From: Hemerocallis citrina
Lineage: Eukaryota; Streptophyta; Magnoliopsida; Asparagales; Asphodelaceae
Reading direction: 5' to 3'
Assembly: GCA_017893485.1 (NCBI GenBank)
Contig: CM030362.1
Location: forward strand, 178,436,166 to 178,500,165
DNA: 64,000 nt
The notes beneath the pieces are model-generated. The model was not told the origin of the DNA, did not search any database, and saw only the letters and a program-made list of their open reading frames with translations. The translations under genes were made by a program, and so were the position numbers. Positions within the stretch are counted from its first letter, which is position 1. Every line of letters starts with the position of its first letter. This document shows positions 41,101-53,100 of the stretch, one piece after another.

Positions 41101-44100
41101 ATCATAAAGAAAAGACATCAATAATAGAGCAGAAAAAAAATTCAATTAAATGAGATATTTGAAACATTCTATTTGGATAAAGTAATATCCATGTTGGAAT
41201 AGTGATCTAAGAAGGGGGAAAAATTCAAAATTAAAGTTTTCAATCAAAAACCCTGTTTTGTTCCTTTTCTCCTACACCCTCCTCCAATAATTATTAAAAG
41301 AAGAGCCATAATTGTATCAATATATTTATGTTTTTCAATGAAGTACATAATTTATGGATTTGTAAATTTTCTGGATTACCACAATCTCCAAAAACCCAGA
41401 TCACTTTTCACAAAAGTTGGATCCCCTAAATCATTTGTAGACAAAACAATGTTGCTTTGCATTCACCAAAGGGGGGAATTCGCCTGAATTCTCAATTGAT
41501 AGCCCAATTTGGTTTTAGTTTTAAACCCGTTTTTGGCAGCCGAATCTGAGAAGATAAGCAAGGAATCATAGCAAGCTCTGTTATCATTTCGGATTAACAT
41601 TGTAGCCACCAACACAACGTTCTCCTCCTCCTCCTCCGTTCTCTACTTAAGATCTTCCCCTAATCCCACTTTCTCTCCCTCCTCCACTCAACGACACCGC
41701 CATCCTCTAAATTCTGATTCTGTTTCAAAATTCTGTAATACAAATCTAATCAAACTTTATTTTTTTGTATTTTTCTCAAAGGTTATTTAGTCATTTAACA
41801 GACACTGGGCTTTATCTTCTTAGTTGTAGGTTACCGTAATTGGTTAGAAAATATAATACATTGAAATTGGATAAAAATATTTAAACATGAACTTTATTTA
41901 GAGTTCGCCTTGATTTCCCTTACCTCCCATCCCCTCTTCCCTCCAGTCATGATTATTACATAGATACACAAGAATTGACATATGCTCACTAGAAAGCTAT
42001 GAAGCACAGATATACGGGGTACAGGTGCGACACGACACGGGTACGGGGATAATTGATTTTACAAAACATAGGATATGGGTGCGTTGGTGGGTACATTAAA
42101 TATAAATTATTTTATATTATTGATAATGGTAAAAATCGCAGCAAATTAGGGACATACGATTCTAGCACAAATTCTAAAGCTTCTACAGGCAGATTAGTCA
42201 TCACGAGCCTTTTTAATAGGTCCAAGCATTCTTCAGGCTCATCTACAAGAACATGGGCCATTTTCAGGCCCATTAAAAGTGACAAATTAGGCCCACTAGG
42301 AGGGACACCTTGCACATGAGGGCTATGAGTCAAATCTCTTTTTCCTAGACAAGAGTCTTATATCTTAAGGGGGAGAATCAATAAGAGATAATGAATTCAT
42401 ATCATGGATCCATATCAATCTCCTAAACTGTTTCTCAGACTTATAAATACCCTCCCCCTCCTCAGTCAAAAGGTAATCGGTAATTGGCTTTTTCTCTCTC
42501 AAACTCTCTTTCTCTTTCTGGTTCTGACTTGAGCGTCTTAGGGTCGTCGCTGAGCTTCTCTCTCAAAATCTTTCTCTTTTTCTGGTGTTTCAGGCTTTTT
42601 GCAGGTCCATCGGCCGCGTCAGCATCCGTCAGATTCAGATCACGATGTTCAATTAACGATCCAGATCCAATCTCAGGAGCTCTAACTACTTTTTACGGTG
42701 ATGATCAAAGGTTAGATCTTTAGTAGTTTCCTTCAAATATAAACTCACTATCTGTTTGCTTCCACACCAAAATTAGCAGCAACAGATTGATGCCGTCTAA
42801 GAAAAGCTACACAGATCAGACTTACTGCCTTGCCACCATGACTAAGAGGCAGAGTGGCGGCCTCAAACCGTCACACCAACTCTCTTCGTCAACCAGCTCC
42901 TCCAGTGGAGACCCAATTCCTCCTCAACAGCGGGATTCGTCCCAACCGCCTGATCAAGCTCCTATCAATAGAGAGGCATTGGGGGTCTCTCGACAAAGCT
43001 GTCATGAACAATACCCTCTGTATGACCGTGTCTCAGTCCATAATGCTTCCACTAATTCAATGGCCTCGCGAGGTCCCCGGGGGTCAAGAGATCTCTGCCA
43101 AATCGCCAGGCAAAAAGGAACCGACCTACGAATCCGTTTGGATGAGGCGCGCCCGAATCGAGGCCTCTCGCTCAGATCGTCATATAAACTAGAGAAGCAA
43201 CTCTCCCCGAAAGCCGAGATCAAGATACTCCTCTCACAGGGGGCGCACTGCAGAAAGAAGCCCGATTCATGAAAGTTGAAAGCATCTGGAGAGAAACCAA
43301 GAGAAAGAGGCCCCAATCACTAGGGCCGAACTGGAAAACTTTAAACTCGACATACTCCGAGCCGTTGAAGATAGTCAAGATCAGGGTCGACGCTCAAAAG
43401 AAGAAGAATCTGGCGACTTAACTGGATCAAAGAAGAAGGACGACCAAGTCCTTCGCCGCATCCGAGAAGTAGAAGATCACCTAGAACAAATAAAGAATGA
43501 GGGGAACCGCTCCAGCAGGGCTTACCGCTCCAGTCGACCTCCTTTCAGCAAATCCATCATTGATGCACCAATTCCTAAGAACTTTAAAGCTCCATAATTC
43601 GAGTCATATGATGGTGAATCTGACCCGACCGACCATATTGAGAGTTTTAAAACTCTCATGATTATCTACAATGCTACCAATGTGCTCATGTGCTGAACAT
43701 TCCCTGCATTTCCGAAAGGATCAACAAGGGAATGGTACTTCCGCTTCACACCAGAGTCAATATTCTCCTTCGACCAGTTCGAGGAGCTCTTCATAGCACA
43801 ATTCGTCACCAGCCGTAAGGCTGAAAAGACAAGTGCTTCATTATTGAATTAAAGCAAAGAGACTGAGAACTGTTGCAAGACTTTGTCAAGTACTTCACAG
43901 CCGAAGCAAGGCCCATCTCCTCCTTAGACTCGTCAGTGGTGGCTATCGTTTTCCGCCACAACGTCACTAACAAAGACCTGAAAGCCTCCCTCGCGAAGAA
44001 GCCTCTTAATGGAGCTCTTAAAAAGGAGTGACAAATATATCATAGTCGAGGAAGCTCTTTATCCTTAAGACAAGAGCGATTCACCTTCCGGGAACAAACG

Positions 44101-47100
44101 GAAGAATGCAAGCGATGAAGAACCGAGGAAGTTTCAAAGAGACGGCGCAGGTCAACGCCGTCCCTCTCCAGCACTACACTTCGACAAGTTCACTCCCCTC
44201 AACGCAAATGTGTCAGCCATCCTCATGAAAGTTGAGAAGGACAAAATAATCCGCCTTCCCCCCAAGATATCCATAGCTAGCAAAAGAAGAGACGTGAACA
44301 AGTGATGCACATTTCATAGAAACCATGGACACATCACTGACAACTGCCGAGCCCTTAAAGAAGAACTTGAAGGCCTGATTCGCTGGGGTTGTTTCTCACA
44401 ATTTGTCCAACAAAACAATAATGCTGAAACCCTTCTGGCACGAGGGGTAATAAGCATCAAGAGAGGCCCTCAGAATCACAAGGCCCATAACGCATGATCA
44501 TTCTTCACTCTATACATAGATCCGATAGGGGGAGATTCCAACTCCCGCAAAGCATTTGTAAGAGAAGTCAACTTATTACATAACATCCCACCTGCCAAGA
44601 GCACCGGGGTCCTAATATCTTTCTCCGACAAGGAATTAGATGGTATCCCAATACCTCACTGCGACGCATTGGTCATAAACCTTTGCATGGTGAATCATGA
44701 GGTATACCGCATCCTGGTGGACAATGGCAGCTCAGTAAACATTCTTTTCATGAACACTTTCAAAGGCCTGAAGCTTTCCCGAGACTGACTCAAACCAGTC
44801 GGTTATACACTCCACGGATTCTCCGGTGTACTCGTTCAAATAGAAGGAATCGTCACCCTCGACGTGACAGCAAGAAAGCCCCCCGCTCTTCGAACGGAAG
44901 CACTGGACTTTTTAGTAGTCGACGTCAAGACCGCATACAACACAATATTTGACTGTCCAGGCCTAGCGGCTTTTCATACAGTTACTTTTGCCTACCATAT
45001 AAAAATGAAGTTCCCAACAACAGCAGGCGTAAGCCAAGTTGTAGGGAGCCAATGGGGGGCTCAGTTCTCTCCCTCGATGCCATAGAGCTACCGCCGGAAG
45101 GCAATCACAGTAACACCAAGTCTGCAAACAAGCTTGAAGCCACTGCCATTGACAGTCCTGTCGAGAACTTCCAAACCTGTCAAGTCATCTCCCACCAGGT
45201 CCAAACTCGTCATCGTCAGATTACAATAATAGACCTGAATCCCTTGCCCGAAGCCACCCCGCTCATTCAACAGAAAGAAACAGTCCTGCCTAAACATATT
45301 GGTGAATATGAAGATCTCTCATTCTCTATGCAAAACAATGGAAGACTCACTCCAAAATAGGCAAGTCCAAGTAAGGTCTACCAAGTTGTTCGCTTAGCAG
45401 CTCAACTTGAAGACCTGGGGGATAAGGAGGTGTCAGCAGGGACTTGGAATGATGAATGCCTCATGAATTTCAACAAGGGCGCTTAACACCCGCCTCCTCT
45501 ATATATTTTCAATATTATCTAATAAAGGTCAGTCACTAGAGCAGCCATTTAGTTTTACTTTTCAATAAGGACCGCTTTCACTATTGGTCACTGCATGTAA
45601 TAACGGCCTGCCACTAGAGCAGCCGTTTAGTTTTATTTTTCAATAAAAAATAGTATTAATTTTTGCAGAATTATTGTACAACGCTACAGATGCATGCAAT
45701 GAGTTAAATGCCAAGTTTACTCCAAAAAATGGCACAAAAAACTCGTAAGAAGCTCCTTACAAGACGAATTTGAAGTCCGTACCACTCAGAGTTGCTCTAG
45801 CAACCTGCAATGAAGCACGTTCAGTGCTCAACTCGCCATTCAATCTGCTCCTGCAATCCGTTAATGTCTCGATGACAGGTTCGGAGTTCATACCTATAGC
45901 TCGATGTTACTTTAGCAACTTGACACAAAGCAAGTTCAGAGTTTAACTCGCTATTCGATCTGCTCCTGCAACCTGTTAATACCTAAACTAACAAGTTCGG
46001 AATCCATACCCATGGCTCAGAGTTAGTTTAGCAACCTGCAAATAAGTACGTTCAGAGTTCAACTCGCCATTCGATCTGTTCCTGAAATTAGTTAAAATCC
46101 CTTAAAGACAGATTAGAGGTCCAAAATCGTAAATTTTAGTTACCCCAATAAAACTTGCAAATGCGACATTTGGAGTTCAACTTGCTACTCGATGCGACTC
46201 TCACAGTTTGTTGGAGGACCCATATAGCAAGTTTGGAGAACTCTCGGAGTTTCTCTTATAACTAGCTAAACACCTATACAGCAAGTTTGGGAAATAACTC
46301 TCCCTCAGAGTTGCTCCTACAACTATCCTACAACTAGCTAGGTATAAGACGGATAAGTGCTAACTCTGTCAGGCATTACGCACACTATTGACGGTTCATT
46401 AGCTATACACAACAAATTTGAGGCCTTGTTCTTTAGCCACAAAGAACCCAGTCGACGGCTCATCAATCTCGACGATAAGTTGCACAATAAGGATCAAACA
46501 TATGGAAAGAATTCTTCAAATCATAGAACTATTGCAAATTCATGCATTCAGATCCAGTGCTGCTACAAATATTTACAAGCACAGAACTACATATCATTTT
46601 ACAAGTATTGAACCACAAGCAATCTGCAAGTGGAAGCATCACTACATCGGCATGCCGAAACATTAAGCGGCATAGTAATTCTACAATGTGACCTACAAAC
46701 CGTCATTTCGACTCTGCGGGCGAGGAATGTTATTCCTAAGAGACACAAGCCTCCGTGTAGGTTTCTTAACAGGCCTTCTACCAACTAATAACTCCCCAGG
46801 GCCAAGTCTCCTTTTGGCGGACCTTTTCTACCACCTTCACTTGAGCAAGCTCCAATTTTGTCCCGCATAACACGCTGCGCAAATGGACAAATCTTAACTC
46901 CGTCAAGTGCAACATAGTGCGAACAAGAGCAAACTCGGCATCCCGAAAACCCCGTCTCAGCAGGCGTAGCTTGGAGTGGGAGTGTTGTGGGGGTAAGGCG
47001 TTAAGTGTTCACGACTACTTGTCAGCAAAGAGAAGAATGGAATCACCTCAAACACTGAACAAACACAAAGGTGTTCACTTCAATATCAAGAAGACTCGAG

Positions 47101-50100
47101 CGCTCCATTAACAACTCGTTGACTCCCAACAACAAGTTCAACGCTCTGCTCTTCGCTCGGGCTCCACTCCATCAATAACTTGATGACTCCAAACAACAAG
47201 TTCAACACCCGGTTCTCTGCTCGAGCTCCATCAACAACTCGTTGACTTTATACAACGAGTTGGCACCCCACTCATTGCTCGAGTCCTTCCAACAAACTCA
47301 TAACTTCATGCAATAGGTTCGTCGCCTAATGTCGGGCTAGGGTCGCCTCTACAAAACTTGCTGGCCACAAACAACAAGTTCAACACCAACTTTGTCTTAG
47401 AGTTGTCTCCACAAACTTGCTGGGCGCAAACAGCAAGTTCAAACGTCCAACTCCGTCACTGGGTCGTCTTTACAAAACTTGCTGGACGCAAACAAAAAGT
47501 AGGACTGGTACAAAAACTAGATACCCGGACCCGACCAGGACCCAACATTGGACCGGAACCGACCCAATCTATACGGGTCTAGGTCCGGGTCCTAAAATAA
47601 GACTCGATGCTCTTCTGGGTCCGGGTCCAGGTCCGCTCAAAATAGACCCGACCCGACCCGTTAAAAAATACCCAAAAAATACCCAAAAATAAGGAATTTG
47701 AATAATAGGGTTATAGGGATATATTTGTAAATAGTAATTGTTGAAGATACATGTATAAATATAATAATTATTCATGTACTCGAGTGCAAAAATTGTTGGA
47801 ACCGTAGGGTATCAGTTGAAAAAATGCATAAGTGCAAATATTTATTCCCCACTACTTAACCCGATGGGTAGGTATTTTCAACTAGGTACCGGACCCGGAC
47901 CCGATTCTCGCAAGTCCAGGTTTGGGTCCAATATTTGGGACCCATGAGGTACCGGGTCTGGATCCGGGTAGTGGAGGTCTCGACCCGATAGGACTCAATA
48001 CCGGCCCTAACAGAAAGTTCAAGGTTCAACTTCATCTTAGAGTGGTCTCTTCAAACTTGTCGGGATAAAACGACAACAAACTTGTCGGAATCAAACGGCG
48101 AGCTCTATATTCAACCTCGTCTCAGAGTTGTCTTTACAAACTTGCTTGGCGCAAACAGTAAGCTCTACATCAACTTGATCAAAGTGTTGCTTCTACCAAA
48201 CTTGCTGGGATCAAACAACAAGCTCAAACGTCCGACTCCGTCACAGAGTTCTTTATTAATTTGCTGGGCGCAAAAGGCAAGTTCAACGTTCAACTCCGTA
48301 GCAGAGTTCTCTATTAACGTGTTGGGTGCAAACAACAAGTTCTACGACCAACTCTGTTTCCGAGTTGTCTTTTCAAACTTGTCGGGTGCAGTTATCAAGT
48401 TCAACGCTCAACCCATTATAGAGTTCTCTACAAACTTGTTGGGCGCTAACATCAAGTTCACACGTCCAACTCTGCCTAGAGTTGTTTCTTCAAACTTGCT
48501 AGGCGCAAACAAGTTCAACGCTCAACTCTGCCACGAAGTTTTGTATTAACTTGCCCTGCGCAAACAGCTGGTTCAACATCAACTCAGTCCGAGAGTTGCC
48601 TCAACAAAACTTGTTGGGTGCAAATAGCAAGTGTAGCGTTCAACTCTGTTTCAAAGTTACATCTACAAAACTTGCTGGGACCAAATGACAAGTCCAAACG
48701 TTCAACTCCATCAAAGAGTTACCTCTCAAAACTTGTTGGGAATAAACAACAAGTTCAACATTCAACTCCGTCATAGAGTTCTCTAATAACTTGCTGGGAT
48801 CAAACAACAAAATCTATATCAACTCGATCAAAGAGTTACCTTTACAAAATTTGTTGGGCACAAATGGCAGCTTCAATACCAACTTTGTCTTATAGTTGTC
48901 TCCACAAACTTGCTGGGCACAAACAGTAAATTCAAATGTCCAACTCCGTCACCGGGTTGTCTCTACAAAACTTGTTGTGCGCAAACAGCAAGACTCCATC
49001 TTAGAAAGGTCTCTCCAAACTTGCCGGGATCAAATGCAAGGTTGTAAACAGTGTTAGGCGGTGGCGGTTCGGTCAAGGGGTGCCTAGCGCCTAGGCGGCG
49101 CCTAGGCAGTGCCTAGGCGGTTGATTTTTTTTGTTGCTGATTTAGTTAATTTCAACCCATATTCTTCAATCGTAAGTATAATTATGCAATGCAATTGCAA
49201 ATATTCATCATGTTCTTATGTAATATGTGTAATTAAAGGGTGTTTATGCATAAAAAATTTTCTCGTACAATTAATGTGTAAACATGTTCAATATGTGCAA
49301 TTAAAAAAAACAATTGTCCAATTGTAATATGTGCAATATGCCAATATGTGTAATATGTGTAATATGTGTAATATGTGCTATTTTAATATATGTAATAGGT
49401 GTAATATGTGCAATCCATCACCAATAATACTAAAAAAAATAAAAATAATTTCACTACTATTAAAGATTCATACATAGTATATAATAGATTAATAGTAGTT
49501 CTCTTTTTTTGTGTTTTTTTTAGAGTTTTTCAAATTTAAAAAAATAGAAAATGCCTGGGCGTTGGACATTAGGTGTCCGCCTGATCAGCGCCACGGACGC
49601 CTACTCAACAAGATGACCGTCTAATTGCCTCCGACCGCCTAGACCACCGCCTACGACAAGCTCTACGTTCAATTCTGTCTCAGAGTTGTCTCTACAAACT
49701 TGTTGGGCGCAAACAACAAACTCTACATCAACTCGATCAAAAAGTTTCCCCTACAAAACTTGCTGGGACCAAACGGCAAGGTCAAACGTTCAACTCCGTC
49801 GCAGAGTTCTCTATTAACTTGCTGGGTGCAAACAACAAGTTCAACATCAACTTCGTCGCAGAGTTGCCCTTACAAAACTTGTCGGGCGCAAACAGCAAGT
49901 TCAAATGTCCAATTTCATCGCAGAGTTGTCCCTTAAAATCTGCTGGGATCAAACGACAAGCCCGTTCAACTCCGTCTTAGATTTGCCTCTCCAAACTTGC
50001 TGGGATCAAACAGCAAGCTCAAACGATCAACTCCATCTCAGAGTTGCCTCTACAAACTTACCAGGCGCAAACGACAAGATCAAATGTTCAACATCGTCAC

Positions 50101-53100
50101 AGAGTCATCTCCAAACTTACTGGGGCCAAACGGCAAGTTCAACGCTCAACTTCGTCTCAGAGTTGCCTCTCCAAACTTGTCAGGATCAAAGGGCAAGCTC
50201 TACGACCAACTCAGCCTAAGAGTTTTCTCTACAATCTTGTTGGGCACAAACAGCAAGTTTAAACGTTCAACTGCGACCTAGAATCGTCTCAACAAGCATG
50301 CTGGGATCAAACAACAGGTCCGCAGTCCGACCGCCTTCCGAAGTTTGTACCCATTACAGCTCTTCTAAGGTCAGCTACATATACAAGATCCAACGATCAA
50401 AGCACTTAGCTTCTAGACTAACGGAACGCTTGCCCAACTGCGAAACGCTCAATCGAAAAAACAAGCGAACAACACAAACACTTGGTCGACGAGAGAGTGA
50501 TCCAACGGAATGAGCGACAAGACGTTTGATAGACAAAACAGGCGAACAACATAGTGTTTGGTCGACAAGAGAGCAATTTTACGAGGTAGACCGCTCAACA
50601 AATACTTGGTCGGGTGAAAATGCAAAATCCTCAAACCAAGCTAAACAAAGCTCTGCAACAAGTCCAACTAGACAAAAAACCTCTAACTTCACATAACTTG
50701 AACTCAATGCCAACCCACGCTTGGCCAAATTACAACCCGAACTAGAGCTGACGTAGATAACTCTAACTCCAACGAGCAAGATCCAAACCCTAGCTCCTAA
50801 CTCGGACCAAATGCTCCAAAAGCTTTGACACAAGCTTCGATATCAGCTATGTGCTTTGATGATTGCAAACAAGGGATTTGAAGTGCTCCAAAAACAACAA
50901 GTCTCTAAGGTGATCAACTCCAAGTGTTTGCACAAACACACACCTAGTCTCAAAGCTTCAGAAGAGCGAATCGCCCAACTAAAGTACAGCTGCAACTCGG
51001 AAAGAACTCTGAAACTTCGAAAACCAAGTCAAACAAGTGTTTAAACAGCTGGGAGAATAAGACTATTCCCACTCCAAGCAAATGTCGAGGTTACACAAGC
51101 TTTGATCAACTTCAATTCGAACTCCAACAACTTCAAAAAAATCCACAAAGGCTTGAAGCTCTGGTCTATTTCTCCTTGGTTTAACCAAGTGGATATTCGG
51201 GTCACAAAACCCGACCCGAAACCCACCAACAAAACCCAAGGTTCTAAAACCAAGTGACTTTTCGGGTACAAGACCCGACCCGAAACCCACAATCCAAAAC
51301 TCCAAACACCTGAGTTCGAAATCTCCATCACCACCGAGCTCCTTCCCAACCTTCACGTCACCATCAAGCTCGCCAAGCGCCTCGTCCAGGTCGACGAGCT
51401 CCGTCGACCAAACCCATAGCTCGACGGGAGTAGAGCTCGACCAAACCCATAGCTCGACGGGATGAATAGCTCAATGAGATGAATAGCTTGACGAGATTAG
51501 TAGCTCGACTGAACTCATAGCTAGACGAAAAGGCTAGACCCATAGCTCGATGGGAAGAGATAGCTCAACGGAGATAGCTCGACACCATAGCTCGCCGAGA
51601 AATCATAGCTCGATGACGAGACGAGAAGCTCGACCAACGCGTAGCTCGACCAAGAGGGCATAGTTTGAAAAAATCACTACTCGATGGCCGCAGCTCGACG
51701 ACAGTAGCTCGACGAATAGAGCATAGCTTGACCCCAAAAAATAGCTCGTCCAAAGCGTAGCTTGATCAAGAAGGATAGCTCGACGAAACCGTCAGGCGAG
51801 CTAGGGGATCTCTCGCAGCAATCACTAGCCGTCGGATCCCCAAGAAAGCATGCTAGCACCGGATCTGTGTTTGAGATCACGCCACGCCTTCCCCACCGCT
51901 CTGCTTAAATCCTCAACCGCCCGATCATTGTAAAAGGCGTGCTAGCGCATGATTGAGGGCTCAGGAGAGGCCACGTAGCTCGGTGCCTCCGTAGTTGCAC
52001 GCTTCACTCTGCTGTCGAGCAAACGCCTGATCGACGCTTCAGATCGCATCAAGAAGCATGCTGAGGCCTAATAATTCCTTAAAAATCCCCAATTTTGTTT
52101 AATTTGAAAAACTAATTAAAAAATCCCAAAATAATTATTAATTTGGAAAATTAATTAAAATTTATGGAAAATAATTTAAATTTGGGTTTATTAAGTAAAT
52201 CTTTTTAAAAAAGTGATTTTAATTTGGGGAAAAATTATTTTAAAATCCTGAAAAATTCAGAAAAATCCAAAAAATTACGGAAACTCTTAGAAAAATCCAG
52301 GAAAATGTTCGCCATGTCCAGAAGCTTCTGATCCGTTCCAAATATCTACAATACACCCTGAAAGCTAAAGATTGTATTTCAGAATCCAAAAATACGAACT
52401 ACTTCTTAAAGTCAAGAAAATTATCTTTTGGGAGTGACGGGCTTATGCTAATGGTAAAAATCGCGGCAAATCAGGGACGGACGATTCTAGCACAGATCCT
52501 AAAGCTTCTACATGATTAGTCATCACGAACCTCTTTAACAGGTCCAGGTCTTCTTCAGGTTCATCTACATGAATATGGGTTACTTTCAAGCCCATTAAAA
52601 GTGACAGATTATGCCCACTAGGAGAGACACCATGCCCATAAGGGCTGTAAGTCAAATCTCTTATCCCCAGATAAGAACACCTTATCTCTAAAGTGGGAGA
52701 ATCAACAGGAGATAAGGAATTCATATCAATCTAATGGATCCATATCAATCTTCTAAATTGTTTCTCAGGCCTGTAAATACCTTCCCTCCTCAGTCTGAAG
52801 GTAATCAGTATGTAATACCCCGCAAAATAGTATATGGCTATTTTGACTGTAACCCGTGCATTGACTAAGTATTGCACACAATTACATTTTTACTAGAAAT
52901 TATCAGTTAAATTGAGGAATTTCAGACATACGAGCTGTTCCGAACCCGATGAGATAAACTCGGGATATCTTCTCAATTAAACTGTAGTTTCGTCCCGATT
53001 GTTTCGACTAGACAATTGTCAGGAGGAAGCTATAATTTCTACAAAACCTATATTTTATAGATTTTAATATATGGGTTACTTTCAATTAAAGCTAGTGCTT

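Larger units (their letters stand above)
47341..50335 (+). repeat. Array 2 of element A2: double-hairpin units, expanded
   Basis: The same units as A1 21540-22725 (CAACTC...GAGTTG plus CTTGCTGGG...GCAAG) are repeated many times and interrupted by two insertions (47500-48009 and about 49030-49650). Open frames on the plus strand here (for example 48082-48549) are by-products of the repeat, with LLGANSK-like periodic residues. Confidence 0.85.

Noticed and set aside
47417..47692. 91-codon frame with GPGPKIRLD-type sequence
   Set aside because: It translates the GGTCCGGGTC repeats of a hAT MITE.
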